Origin: Brachionus rotundiformis
Lineage: Eukaryota; Rotifera; Eurotatoria; Ploima; Brachionidae
Assembly (NCBI GenBank): GCA_016802295.1
Contig: JAESIW010000180.1
Coordinates: 258,752 to 322,751, forward strand
Direction: 5' to 3'
Length of the DNA stretch: 64,000 nt
A model generated the notes under the pieces. That model saw only the letters and a list, made by a program, of their open reading frames with translations. It was not told the origin of the DNA and ran no database searches. The position numbers were made by a program, and so were the translations under genes. Shown in pieces: positions 23,841 to 36,481 of this stretch; the first letter of the stretch is position 1; every line of letters begins with the position of its first letter.

Positions 23841-26125
23841 AAAAAACAAGTTATGAATGGTATTGTTTGCCATCAACCAAATTGAGTTTTAATTCTCTGA
23901 ATAATGCTTTGATAGTTGTTAATAATGTTTATTAAAATGATTCATCTCACTGATGATTTGTAAATAAAACAATAAATGCTTAGGTAACCTCTAAGCATTA
24001 CCTAAGATCTACTTAATTTTTAATTTTGGAATTTTTTTTCATCTTTTATAATTATTTTTTTAAAATAAAGTTTTCAAAAAAAAATTAAAACTGTCCTCAT
24101 ATTTATTTAATTCAAAAAAAAATTAAATTTTTTCTTTATTAGTTAGAAATTATTTAATGAATACCTAAAATAACATAATCCAGCAAAAAAAAATTTGATA
24201 ATAATTCAAGGTATTTTTTTATCTAATTTAAAATACAAATCAAAAAAAATTAATTTTTTCGGAGAAAAAAGCCTACTGACCGGATCTCGGTAGAGTAACA
24301 ATTATTAATGGAAAATATTTTATGACTCTTTTATCCTATGGGTGCCTATGGGTAACTTGTTTTTGATCATTTTGATTAAGAAAAAAAAATACTTTTAACA
24401 CCAATAGACTTCCACGTATGAATTTAGCAGACTGCTCAAATTTAAAATTTCTACTGATCATTTTTAAAAATGGCAAAACAAAATTTGATTCAACTAATAG
24501 ATAAAACTATCTTTTAGTTTGGGCTTTAATCAATCATTCAAACATTCAACTTTATTTATAAGAAAATATATTAATATTAGTATTTTTTTAATTTTCATCT
24601 ATTTCAATATATTTCAGTTTTTGATTTTACTTTTTATTTTTATGTAATTTCATTAAAAAACATTTCAATCTACATAAATAAGGAATTTTAAGGCAGTCCT
24701 TAATTGTAAGATGGTAACTTAATTGGGTTTAAAAAGCCACAATCAGAAATCACTTATTCATCGACTTCCCGTCCCATACACTAACAACAACAGCTAATAT
24801 ATTTTTTTAATTTTAAAAGTTTTTTTTTGTCCGATTTAAATTAAACAAATATGACAAATTTTAAAAGAAATTTATATTTTTCAAAATACTTTAAAAAAAT
24901 ATAAATATTTTGTTTTGCCATTATTAAAATGTAACATCTTAACAATGTTCAATTAATGCTTCAGAGTGTAAACCAATTAGGTACATATTTACCAAATTTC
25001 GGTGATCTAGTGTACCATGGTAGAGTCTATGCATAATTTTTAACATGGCTAATGTTTTCATCAAGGCAAAATTTGAAAATAACATTATTTTAAACAACAA
25101 CTTGTGGAATTTCTGGTAAAATCGAAATCCATATAAAAATCGTTTTTTTATATAAAATATTCAAATTTTCTACATTTAAAATGTCAATTTTACTTAATTT
25201 TAAAATGTTTGTATAAAATTGTACAGCCTGTAGCTGAAACTTAATCAATAAGATAAAATAAAAACATTTTTTTTTTAAACTGTTGAATAATCTTAAGATT
25301 AAATAATTTTTAAGAGGAAAATAATTTTTATTTCGAAAAATTTTATTCAAAAACATAAATTCGAACAATTCAAAGCCATAAAATACATAAATTGAACAAA
25401 TAATTAGAATAAATGTTTTAATTAAAATTGTGTTCAAAAGGCAGTAATAAGAGCTTATGGATATCTTAAGAGCTATTTTATTTTTTCATAAGATAAAATA
25501 GCACTTTACGTTCGTGTAGATTTTTTCTATTATTTTTTTAAATTTTATTTTTAAAATTTAAAAATATTTAGAGCAAAAAAATATCAATGTTATAATTTAT
25601 TATTTAATTATTTGAAAAAAAAACATATGTATATAAATTAAACATAACTTTTATAGGTTTTGGACAAACTTGTCAGCATAACTCGAGGTTATTCGATACA
25701 ATAGATAAAAAGTAAAATCTAATAGAATATTTTTAATTTTATTTTTTTTTATTTCGAATACTGTGCTTTATAATATTTATAATGTGCCTCTTTAATAAAA
25801 AAATAAACAAATTATAAACAAAAAAAAAACATACACTTTAAATAAAAGGAAATAATACATTTAGTTCGATAGTCGATTAATCGTAACTAACCTCGGCAAT
25901 GTGTCGGACACTTACACTAACTGGAGATTGTATTTAATTAAAAAAAAAAAAGAAAAACGAAACAATAAAATAGACGTAATTTTAATAATCAATTAATTTT
26001 AAGCCTTACTAAACAAAAATAACAAGCTCTGATTAAAGACCTTTGACACAACTTTAGTTTTTTTATCAATAATGAGGCAATAATTAAATTACAAATAAAA
26101 CGAAAACTGTGTAACATAATAGGCA
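23841..26125. other. Large AT-rich intergenic region
   Basis: Long A/T runs throughout. The 115-residue minus-strand ORF at 25090-25437 is low-complexity F/I/L/K and is not credible. No repeat or RNA gene was recognised. The end nearest 26125 should contain the SETD1 3' UTR. Confidence 0.5.
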
Positions 26126-29100
26126 CTAGTTAAGAGTGCCTTTACAATTGGCAGTTCCGCATCGACACGGGATTTTGGTATCTTCTAATGGAAATTTGTA
26201 ATCGTAGGTTATTTCTTCATTTCGTTTTATTTCTTTTCTTGAGTATATCACTATCTTCTTGTGGCCTTCGATTGTTATAATTTTTGCGTAACAGTTTGGC
26301 TACAAAAATAATCAATTAAATTTTAAATTAGAAATGGAAAATGAATATAAGGATTAATTAATTTGGCAAAACATTGGTTTGGTAAAACAAATTTAATTTT
26401 TAAATGCTTATTTGTAATCTATCTTAAATTTATGATTAATTAGAGTAGTCGTCTTTGGTCATATTTAGGCAAAAATCTACCAAAAGTTATTTATTTAAGT
26501 TGTTTTAAATAATGGTACTCTCATTTTTATTTTCAAGATTAATAATTTATAAAATATTCTTTTAAATTAATGAACCTTTTTTTAATATTTTTATATTAGG
26601 TTGAGATTGTTATTTAATAGATAAAATTTTTAATGTTTTATTGAAAAATGATGAGAACAAAATAACTTTTTCTTCATGAAAATCTTTCACTTGATCATGT
26701 TTATAAGAATCATTCAAATTTTTCTTAACTTTAAAAAAAATATTATGAGTTTTGCATCATATGAAAATTGCAGAATCAAAAATTATAAATAAGCAGCTAT
26801 TTATTCATTAATGAATTACATTTAGCTAAAGTACTTTTTAAAGTATCTAGTCCAATGTTCATCAAAAGCGACACAATATCCTTTCTTGGAAAATACAACT
26901 ACACCAATAGACCTAAGCATTTTAACCTAATAAATCTTGATTCAAGATACTTAGAAAACGATTTAGCCGATTTCCTTGTTCGATTTTGCTGCAAAAGAAC
27001 TCGAATTTGGCTAAAAAAAAAGATCGAATAAAAAAAATCAATTTTCCTAATTTTTTCTTGGTTTTTATAATTTTTTTTCTTAAATTTAAGTGTAGATATT
27101 GAAATAAAATAATAATTTCAAAGTTTGATGCGGACCTAAATCTGTGATTAGGCTTTTGGACCATGCATTCATAAATGGATGAGATGTACTTTGGTGCAGC
27201 ACAATCGAACGAGGGAATATGGTAAATCAACTTTTTAAAATAATAATTAGATACCAAGTTATAAAATTTGAAAATTGGTATCTCTGAGCTTAACTAGCAT
27301 TTTAAAGTAGCTGAAGATATTGTCAAATTAGCATTCAACTGTGATAATAAGATCTTAAATCTTTCGTTATTGTTGTAATTTAAGAAACAAAACCTAATAG
27401 GAAAGAGGTTTTTGAATTAAAAAAAGCAAAATAGATAGACCGACAAAAAAGATGATGGAATTTTGGGACAAAAAACCAGAACAAAAACTTTAAATTTAGA
27501 TAACTTTTTTTGAATAGGTCCAAACATGGTTCTTACGTTGAATAATAATAGAATAAAAAATGGCACAATTCTTGCAGAGACTGGATTTGGACTACAAAAG
27601 ATTTAAAATTTTTGTTCTGGTTTTTTGTGAATTGACCATTTAATTACAAAAACAGAAGTCAAAAGAGAAACCCACATGGTCAAAAGAGATGAACCAACTA
27701 AATGGAAAAATGCTTTACTTGCAGAATGGGAACATTTTTGGAATTGAATTTATCTTTTGATTTTAAGAATAATTTTCTATGCTAGAAACAAAATTAACTG
27801 CGGTTATGGGAAAATTTGGCACAAAAACCAGAACAATATTAAGGGTTTTTTCCAAGTTGTTAATTAGATAAAAATAAAAGTTTTATATTGGTCTTTCTCT
27901 TCGGTTCCTTTTAATTCAAAGACCTCTTTGTTCTTGGATTCTTTTTAAATGGTCAATTATTCATTTTTTGAATAGGTGCAAACATGGTTTATTTGTTAAT
28001 TGACCACTTTAAAAGTATCCAAAAATAAAGAGGTCTTTGAATTAAAAGGAATAGAAGATAAAGATCAAGACAAAACTTGTATTTTTATCTAATTAACAAC
28101 TTGAAGATATTCTTTAACTGCTGAAAGGAGGCTCTGATGACAAAAATTGTGGTAGAATCCACAAGATCGATCTTTTTTTTGTCTCTACACAAATTGTAGT
28201 CAATGTACAATTTTCTTTGCTTAAATCAAAATTAGCTGCAAAGCCAACAACACTTTTTTGTAAAGGTACAAACATGGTCCTTGCGTTGGAAAATAGTAAA
28301 AATAAAACTGACCAGTTTAAGTTTGTCTAAATTTAAAATAATTGTTAAGCTTTTGTGTTCCAAATTTAACAATGCCTCAACCCCCAAATGGCAGAAACAA
28401 CAGAACATTTAGCAACAGAAAAAAAAATTCAATCTATCAATTTAAATTAGTTGGTAAATAAAAACCACTTGGAAAAAAGTTTATTAATTAATTTATTAAA
28501 GGAGGAGAAAAATACGCAAAATTGGCAAAAAAAGACTTGGCAAATTACTTACATCACAGGAATGGTTGATGAACCGGGACAAATTGCCACACTTGGTGGC
28601 GTCAACAATAGTGTCTTGATCAATGCGAAACATGTAACTACTGCCTATACCTTGGGCATTGTAGCATTTTTCCCTGTGATCGGCGACCGATTGTCTTATG
28701 GTCTCGCCGACATACTCGATTACAAACTCCTCGGGCGCGATCGTCTCCATGGCAAACAAGCCCCAGTCGTGTATGTCCGACTTGCAAAACTTGAGCGACT
28801 TTTTCCTAAGCTTCAATTGGCTAAACTTGAAAAAGTCGTGTATTTCATTGCAGGCCATTAGCTTGCGTTGTAGGGAGCGGGCCTCGCGCGCCGACGACAC
28901 CGACGATACCTCCTGGGCGAGCGCCTCCAAATTGGAGCCGCTCGAGGACGTGTGCGCCAGCGACACGCCGGCCACGCTCGCCTGCACCGACAAGCTCAAA
29001 TAGCTCTGCTTGAACGGCTCTCTGAACTTGAGCTTTTCGTCGCGGGTCAACTTTTTGTAGGCTCTGGTGCGCGCACAATCCACCACCGCATCGTCTTTGT

Positions 29101-31300
29101 ACGCGTACGCCCGCTCCGTACACTTGAGCCTCTTGACTATGTCGGCCAAGTGGCGCTCGACGGCGCCCTCGTTCGAGTTCTCCTGGTCAATTATTTGGTC
29201 ATAGACGCGCCTCAAATACATCGCGTCCTCGCCGTCCAGTCCCGCGCTCACAAAACTCCTCATTATCTTGTCCTCCTGGGCGGCCGTTCTCTTTCCGAAC
29301 ACTCCAACGACTTTTTCCTGTGCTTGTTTCTTTCGGTCCGGTTTGACCGGCGGCGGCAGCAGATTCACAAGCTCGCGCGACAAGCTCTTCGGCTTCTCCT
29401 CTCTCAGCCAGGTCATGTTGGGCGTGTAAAAGTGCTCTTCCCAAATTTGACTCTGCAGCTTGGCGTCCAGTATGCGCACGCCCTGCGACTCGTCCTTCTG
29501 CTTCATCAGCAAATACTGCTGCTTCTTGAGATTGTCTTGTCTCTCCAGCAAAGTGGATATGAGCAGCGGCGAGCATTTTTTCACCACAGGCTCGCTTTTC
29601 TCTGTCGAGAGCTTTTTTTTTGTCTTTTTGGCGCGTTTTTTGGTCTTAGACTCTTCGTCGTCGAGCCGAGCCTCTTCACAGGGCGCCTCGGCAGCATCAC
29701 GCTCGACCAGATCGAGCATGTCCCTTCTGTCCTGAGTTTGCTTGATGACCAGGTCGATAATCGAGTCAATAGTGGAAATGTTCTCTTCGGTCTGATCACG
29801 TGACTCGGTGACGCCGGGATCGGCTTCGTCTGTGTCGCTGTCAGAGCGGGGCGGGTCGTCAGGCTCGGCTTCTCGAGGGGGCTCGCTAGGGGCCAATCGA
29901 CTGCCAGTCTCCAGGCCGTGCGTCGGCCCGCTGGGGCTGGGCGACTCGGGTACGGTCTTCTCCGCGGCCTTGGCCACCTCGGTCTCGGGCGTCTTCGGTC
30001 GGCTCTCGCTGGCAGCGCTTTCTTCTGGCTCAGAAGGCTTATGATTATTTACATTCTGTACATCGGGAGTGTTTTGTTTGAACCGCTTAGTGGGCGCCGG
30101 CGAGTCCCAGGAGCTCGAGCGAGCACGCGATACGTGTCGGCGGGGAGGAGTGCGGGAGCGAGAGCGCCTGCGCCGGTGCTTGGATCTGTAGTGGCGGTCG
30201 GGCGAGCGTCGTCGCACGCGCAATGGCGAACGGGAGTGAGTGCGACGACGTGGACGGCGATGACGGCTGGCCGAGCGAGACCTCGAGTGCGAGCGTCGTC
30301 GGCGGTGTCGAGAGCGCGATCGCTTGTAGACGGGGTTGTTGTTGCGATCGGAATGGGTGCGCGGGCGCGGCGACGGCGGCGTGCTGGGTCGAGGCGGGGC
30401 GCTGGGTCTGACCGGCTTGAGATTGGCGAACCAGTCGTCGATGAGCTGAAAGCCGGTGTGTTCGAAGTATTTGCGACACAGGTCGGTGCGGATAACTTGC
30501 TTTAGTTCGTGTACGATGCCGGCTAGGGATTTTTGCTTGACGAGGGGCTTGTCGAGCGGCGGCGGTGGCTGGGGAGGGGGCGGAGGCGGAGGGACGGCAG
30601 GCGGAGGCGCGGACTGGACGTCGCTGGCCGCTGGCAGGGGAACGGCGGCCGGCTGGGGCTGCGTTTGCAAGTTGATGTTGAATATGGAGGCGATTCGGGA
30701 CTCGAGGGTGGCGGTGCGGGGCGGAGGAGCGCGCGGAACCGGTGCCGGAGGCGTGCACAACTGCTCGACCATCTTGGCTCGCTCGATGCCCATCGTGTCC
30801 ACGAATACTCTCATTTGATTGCCCATTTTGGTTGCGTTGTTGAGCGCATCGCAGCACTCGCGGGCCGACTTCTCGCTCGAGAAAATGCACTTGGCCAGGC
30901 CGAGGTGTTTGCGCGTCTTCGGATGGTAGTAGATGCGACACTCGGTTATTTCGCCGAATTTGGCGCACATGTCTTGCAAAAATTTCTGGTCTATGTTGTC
31001 GTTCAGGTTGGCCAGTGTGACTTCTTTGCACGGCACCGGGCCGACCCAGTACTGGTCGACTTTGAAGCTGGGCACGGGCATGTCGAGCGGGTCGGTTTTG
31101 TAATTGCGTTTTTTTTTCGGATTGGAGCAGAAGAGGCGCGGGTCCTTGTGCGCCATGTGTTCGATGGATATGTTGGCCAAGAGCAGGTGTGGCGAAGATG
31201 TGGACGCCTGCGACGACGAGGACAACTGACTCGACGGCTCGTCGGTGTTTCGCGAACCAGGTAAATACAGCGGTTTGGCTTGATCGGTTGACGTATTCAT
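26126..31300 (-). CDS. SETD1: SET1/SETD1-type histone H3-Lys4 methyltransferase
   Basis: This is the catalytic subunit of a COMPASS complex, writing H3K4 methylation in the nucleus. Two exons (minus), 28553-31300 and 26126-26299, phase 0, encode 973 residues; the intron is 2.25 kb. The N-terminus has HKDPRLF, matching the WDR82-binding DPR motif. An RRM follows (about residues 90-170). Next come a proline-rich part, an Arg/Ser-rich part (about 310-395) and an acidic part. The N-SET region has GVFGKRTAAQEDKIMR and RDEKLKFREPF. The SET domain has WGLFAMETI, IEYVGETIR, SSYMFRIDQD, RFINHSCDPNCYAK across the junction, and EEITYDYKFP. A post-SET C-x-C...C (PCRCGTANCKGTLN) ends the chain. It is shorter than vertebrate SETD1A/B. 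Exon 1 is strongly GC-rich, unlike every neighbour, and produces long antisense shadow ORFs. Confidence 0.95.
27505..28290. repeat. Local repeats and a hairpin in the SETD1 intron
   Basis: A word of the form CAAACATGGTnCTTnCGTTG occurs at about 27520 and 28269, with a weaker copy at about 27979. Between them an inverted repeat has arms at about 27854-27957 and 28002-28101, sharing AAAGACCTCTTT and CCTTTTAATTCAAAGACCTC-type sequence. The outer arm has AAGTTGTTAATTAGATAAAA matched by its complement. The loop is about 45 bases. It looks like a foldback element or a composite of small repeats; no open frame. Confidence 0.6.
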
Positions 31301-32999
31301 CGTTTAATTAGCCAGGCCTATTTGATGAACATTATCAAATTTTTTAAATTTTAACAATTTTTTTTCTTAATTAATAAAATTATTTTTTTTTTTTTGCTAT
31401 AAAAGTTTTCTATTTCTATTCTAGTGTCGGTTTATGTCGAATAATATTGTAGCATTGGGGATCTATAATAAGCAAGTGGTCTACGGGGCCCTCCTCTAGC
31501 AGGACTAGTTACATGTATTGACTTGAACACAAGAATTATTTATTATTATAATAATAATAATAATGACGATGATGATAATTATGTCTAGTCTGCAAAGCAA
31601 CACACAATTGCGAAAATATTTGAACATAGTGACACAATTTTTGTCTTCAAATTAAATTAAAAATGCCATTTTATAAAATTTAACTTTTTTAAATTAGAAA
31701 AAGTTGTATTCCTAATAAATCTTTTTGGAAATGAAATAAAAGTTTTTAATGAACTAACTCTTTTATTTTCTAGGATTGATCAAAATCTAAACTATACAAA
31801 AAATTATTCACTGTTCACATCTCACAGTTGATAGATTACACTGTTGAGCCAATTGGTTCATTAGCTGCCATTTAATACCAAGTGATAACAGGATCAAGGT
31901 TAAAACAGACTTGCTTTTATGTCTCAAATTTTAGTCATTAATTTTTTTCATTCTAGTAAATTACATTTACTTTGCTAACGGTCAAATTATTTCGCAATTT
32001 TGATAATCTTTAACAATCAAATATTAATGAAAAATTAATAAGTCTTGGCTTAACTTAAAAACAACTGTGGTTCAAATTTTCTTAGATGAAGTGGATTGCT
32101 GATCAAGATCACTTATTCTTCCGTTATACAACCCCACAAGAATTAAAGAGTCGTAAAGAGATCAAAATATGATCCTATGTTATAAATAAAAACTGGACTT
32201 ACTAAATATACAAAGCTATTTGTCCATTCTAAAGACTAAAATTTTTTTTTAATTTTTTTATTTGACTTGATTTTTTCTAGACCGAAATATTACATAAAAA
32301 TGTATAAATAAATAATGTTTTTTAAAAAAAAATTAATTTTTTGCATAAAATAAAAATATTACTAAAAAGACCGAGGAGTCTTTCTGACCGACTTACAGAT
32401 TGTCTTGTAAAAAATTTAAAAAAAACAATTTCTTTCACTTATATATGTTCTAATTACTCTAAAATAAGTTTGTAAACATAAGATTTAATTATTCAAAGAT
32501 GCCGATAATCATTAAATAGTGTTAGAAAAAAATGCCAGGTTAGATTGTAAAATGAGAACAAGTCAAAATTTACTTGTGATGATTGCGGGAAAACGACATC
32601 TTTACATTAGATGGTTCTAAAAGGAATGGATAAAAGATCTGATGATTCCAAATCTAAATAGTTTTTTTATTTATTTGAATAAAATAACAAGAAATTGAAC
32701 ATTTAATCTTTGATTTTAAAAAAAACGGGTCAGAAATACCCGACGGGCTCTTCAGGTATAAAAAAAATGGGGCTTTCTAGTGTTAAATAAAAATTATTCA
32801 GTATTACGAAACTATTCTATCTATCAACTTGTGTAAAAACTCAGTTTTTAAGAGGCTTATACTGCTTTTTTTTGAATATTAACGATTCTCTTAAGCTACT
32901 TTTTAAAAGAGGCAACAATTAAGCTGGCTAAAAGTTTCTAGTTAATTTGTTTAAGTTTAAATTTGGATTAGCTTAAATTGTAAACCATCGCCACATTCA
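31301..32999. other. Intergenic between SETD1 and an RT relic
   Basis: AT-rich overall. At 31440-31580 a GC-richer patch ends in an ATT/AAT then GAT simple repeat, like a non-LTR 3' tail. At 32727-32786 a short remnant carries ACCCGACGGGC and ends GGGCTTTCTAGTG plus TTAA, a partial copy of the piggyBac-like MITE found at 3.5 kb. Confidence 0.5.
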
Positions 33000-33270
33000 C
33001 AACGCTTAGACCTCACTAAGAGTATGCAACAGTGGTCTGGGCCCCCTACACTGCTTTGGAGACTCGTCAGAAAGTACAAAGACGAGCAAACAAACTGATT
33101 CCGAGAATCCAAAACTTCAGTTGCATGATCGATTTACAAATCGTATGATCAGAGAGCGGAATAGCTTACCTGAGACTTAAATAGGTGCCAGGTCTGTTAG
33201 CCAGTTAAAGAACAGGCTTGATTCATGGAAGTATTCCGGTGGACTAGAAGGAACTTGAGGAGTCCTCATA
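33000..33270 (+). mobile_element. Decayed non-LTR RT C-terminal relic
   Basis: One frame reads YATVVWAPYTALET then VQRRANKLIPRIQNFS, the block that follows RT domains of jockey/CR1 elements. After frame breaks there is NRLDSWK-like sequence. It does not share the 3' end of the 53-kb family. Confidence 0.7.
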
Positions 33271-33849
33271 TTTTATAAAAGATTGTACTTATTTGTCGAA
33301 TCTTGTCTAAAATATTGTTAACAAAAATTAATAAAAGAAATAATCCAAATGACCATTTTTTAATGAAAATTTTCTCTTGAGTTTTTTAGAATGCATTGCC
33401 AAGTTTAATTTGATTTTTTCTAAATTTTTAGCAAAAATTTTAATTTACTTAGATTAGTATTTACTATATTTCCTATAAAGAGATCTAACATTCTCTTAAT
33501 ATTGATCTTTAAAATAAAACTTTTAAACAGTTTTATTAATTTAAAAAAATTACGAAGACTTTTTTAAAATGTTGAAAAAAAGTAATTCAAAAGGAAAAAT
33601 AATCTTAAAATTTTTGCTTATCATTTTGGGTCGAACCCTAGTTATTAATTAATTTTAATGATATCAACAATTTCTTAGAAAAGTATGGTTTATTTGCTTT
33701 ACAACATAGAATACTAAATAGAATGTTATATTTTGCTTATAAAACACTATATTTTCAAATTCTTCTGAAACTCTAAAACTGAATTTAAAAAAGAATGATT
33801 AGAGAAATTTGAAATATTATTTAAAGAATATTGAGAATCAAGTTTTTTA
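33271..33849. other. AT-rich intergenic stretch
   Basis: No feature recognised. Confidence 0.5.
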
Positions 33850-34165
33850 CTTATGACTTATAAATTGCTTTGTGATCAAGAGATCAATAATTAAGTTTAT
33901 AGCATTCAAGCATTCAATGTTTAAAAACATTAATTTTTATATAATAAGATATTAAAATAAAGATTTTCTCAGATATTGGAAAAAAATTCAAAAAATTTAA
34001 TTAAAATATTTCAATGTTATTACATTTTAACTAATTTTTTAAGCAATTTATTTTTAATTAGTAAAATTATTTTATATTATTTAAATAAATGAAGTGTTGA
34101 TCGGTCTTCATGACAAGGGCACTAGCCTGTTGATTTTCCTTGAAATTGATCATTCTAGTCTTAGA
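33850..34165 (-). repeat. Unclassified dispersed repeat, copy 2 (inverted relative to copy 1)
   Basis: Reverse complement of the repeat at 22936-23195, with shared CTTTGTGATCAAGAGATCAA, AGTGTTGATCGGTCTT and GGGCACTAGCC. The two copies differ by many indels, so the family is not recent. Confidence 0.7.
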
Positions 34166-34875
34166 ATTTACTATTTTTAATTTAATTTTATACTTTTTAT
34201 CAAAAAAAAATATTTATTGAAATAGAAAGTGATATGTTATTCATAATTAAATATTTGATAGTTAAGGCGAAAAAAAAGCGATTATTAGATAGCAATTACA
34301 CAAGAGAGTCAGCTGTTCGAGAAAAGAAATGTTTCAAAATTTAATTTTCAATTTTCAATTATGATCTGATGAATTTATAAAAATTATTTTTTTACATTTA
34401 CACTATCAATTAATATTACGCAGTAATTCCTAAAATTTTTACCAAAATTTCCTAAGTTAAGGTTAATTTACTGCTATTTTGGTAAAATTGTGATAAAAAA
34501 GTACTGTACTGGAACTGTTATCTGGACGATATAGCTTTATTTAACAATTTTTACATTACAAGTCAAATGTTTTTTCTCCAAATTCGTTTAACACTAGAAG
34601 TCTCAATAATTTTTTGATCAAATTTTAACCTGCTGTAATATCTAAAGAATATATTTTTATAAATTGATTAAAAATTGTTCAAAATTTAATATTTGTAAAT
34701 TTTATTTAATTTTAAGAATGATTTTTTCTTTTAGGTATTATTTTTTTAAAAATAGAAGTTAAAAAACAAAACATTTTTCAGAACTAGATTGGTTAAAATT
34801 TTTCAAAATCTATGATTAATCTTTTTAAAATTTATTTTGCCATAAAAAAGAATAACAATAAATTATAAAGAAAAT
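34166..34875. other. Intergenic downstream of ataxin-10-like gene, with a half MITE
   Basis: At 34588-34606 TTAA is followed by CACTAGAAGTCTCAA, one end of the piggyBac-like MITE; the other end was not found. The rest is AT-rich. Confidence 0.5.
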
Positions 34876-36201
34876 TTATTTTTTATCTAATTGACAAAGA
34901 ATATGTTTTAAAGCAATGATACTCCATTCTCTTAAAAATGGATTTTCCACATCCAAATTTAAATTGCTAGCAATAATTTGCAATAGTTGATCATTTACGA
35001 GATAATTTTGATTTTTTTCGTTTTCGTACACCAAAATTCCGATCATCCTTACCAAATCACACTTTAACAGTAACCATTCACCAGATTCTGAATTCGAATA
35101 TCTTTCAATTAAAGTCATATACTTTTTGTTGCAATTAATCTCTTTGAACAATTTACAAGTCAATTCAAAGAGTAAACTTTGGTCCTGAACAAAAGCCACC
35201 ATTTGTCCATTGTTAAAAAATCTAGTTTCTTCCAGAGTTAAAAAGTCACTTAATGTGCCTGCTATAAGCTTGCTTTGCCTGAATTGGTCAAGAACTTCAT
35301 CAAATGGCTTTTCCAATATTTGATCGAACAAATCCAGCATGTCTTGAAAAGTAACTGTATACAGCTTACAAATCAATTCCAAACTTTTTATATTCAGATA
35401 ACATGTTTGAACTTTTTTTTCTTTTGAATCCAATAATCTATCGCTTATATGGTAAATAACAAAAAATCTGAACTTTTTTGATAAATTTTTTATTTTACTT
35501 TGAATTAGATACTGGCAATAAAAACTATCAAATATTTGGTCAAGTAATTTAAAAGTCCAATTTGAAAATTTACTAGACAATGGTTTATTTTTAAAATTTT
35601 CTTCAACAATTTCGACCAAATAAACAAAATTTGAAAAGTTAAATCCAGAAAACAATTCTTGATACAATTTATCACTATTTTCTTTATTTTTAAACACGTT
35701 TATTATAATCATAGATGATACATCATATACTTGTTGGTCGAAATTTTCCTTTTTTAATAAATTTAGAGCTAAATCTGTCCACTGGATCATCCGACTTTTT
35801 AATGCAGTACTATTTCCTTGAATCAAGTTGGAAATGTACTGCAGGATGTTTAAATAGAAGTGGAATTCATTTTGATTAAGATTTTCTGTGTTAAACAAAA
35901 TGTCAGTGTCTAAAAGTTTGACAAGTCTGTCACAAAGACCAGCTTCTTCCAGACAAAATTCAGTTTTAAATGAAGCGGAGGAATTTTTGATGCACTTGAG
36001 AATTTGACGTAAAATGGTCCATTGTTTTTGAGGACAGTCGAAGAGAACGATTAATTTTTGCTCCAGGACAATAAAAAGTTGTTTTGGGGTATGTTGTCGA
36101 AAATCTTCAGAATGCTTGATAAAAACATCAAGTTCATTCAATAACAATGGAAAATTAGACTCATAAGGAGATAAATCTTGAAGTTTTGATAAAATATCCA
36201 T
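34876..36201 (-). CDS. ATXN10: Ataxin-10-like armadillo-repeat protein
   Basis: A single-exon gene of 441 residues, close to the length of ataxin-10 in other animals. The C-terminal ataxin-10 signature is clear: LVRMIGILVYENEKNQNYLV, then NPFLREWSIIALKHIL at the end (family pattern NPFIREWaI.aIRnL). The N-terminal part is helical and Leu-rich, as expected of armadillo-type repeats, but diverged. Ataxin-10 is cytoplasmic and has been tied to cytokinesis, ciliogenesis and neurite growth; the role here is inferred from the family only. Codon use is AT-rich like most neighbours. Assignment rests mainly on the C-terminal domain. Confidence 0.85.
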   Translation of the reverse strand: MDILSKLQDLSPYESNFPLLLNELDVFIKHSEDFRQHTPKQLFIVLEQKLIVLFDCPQKQWTILRQILKCIKNSSASFKTEFCLEEAGLCDRLVKLLDTDILFNTENLNQNEFHFYLNILQYISNLIQGNSTALKSRMIQWTDLALNLLKKENFDQQVYDVSSMIIINVFKNKENSDKLYQELFSGFNFSNFVYLVEIVEENFKNKPLSSKFSNWTFKLLDQIFDSFYCQYLIQSKIKNLSKKFRFFVIYHISDRLLDSKEKKVQTCYLNIKSLELICKLYTVTFQDMLDLFDQILEKPFDEVLDQFRQSKLIAGTLSDFLTLEETRFFNNGQMVAFVQDQSLLFELTCKLFKEINCNKKYMTLIERYSNSESGEWLLLKCDLVRMIGILVYENEKNQNYLVNDQLLQIIASNLNLDVENPFLREWSIIALKHILCQLDKK

Positions 36202-36404
36202 TTTTTATATGTTTTAATTTTTTTTAATAAAAAAAGTAATAGTAATTTATAAAATTTAATTTTGACAAAAAATTAGTCTTAAAAATAATCAATCAAATAA
36301 TAATTAAGTTAAATAAGAGTATAAAAAGTGAAAATAAAGTTATCTTAATATTAATTAAGTTTAAATTAGTGTAAATTAATTTATAAATCAAAAAGATTTT
36401 TTGG

Positions 36405-36480
36405 ATAATGGAAGAATAAAATTTTAGAATTTAAAAAGGAGAAAATGTTTACAAAAATAGTGGAGCTTCGAGAGAAGTTG
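36405..36480 (-). pseudogene. Extra fragment of the VP-2 3' end
   Basis: The sequence around ATGTTTACAAAAATAGTGGAG followed by CTTCGAGAGAAG repeats the VP-2 stop region at 36857-36895 (ATGTTTACAAAAATAATGGAG), including part of the 3' UTR. It has no upstream coding region and abuts the decayed exon fragment to its right. Confidence 0.7.
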
Positions 36481-36481
36481 T

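Noticed and set aside
25090..25437. 115-residue minus-strand ORF
   Set aside because: Low-complexity Phe/Ile/Leu/Lys composition typical of random AT-rich DNA; no start context, splice partners or motif.
28451..28861. 136-residue plus-strand ORF over the SETD1 exon end
   Set aside because: Antisense to the SET-domain coding sequence, which is certain.
28952..30818. Several long plus-strand ORFs opposite SETD1 exon 1, and other minus-strand frames in the same place
   Set aside because: They lie wholly antisense to or in other frames of a GC-rich coding exon, have Arg/Ala/Gly-rich content expected from that, and show no domain.
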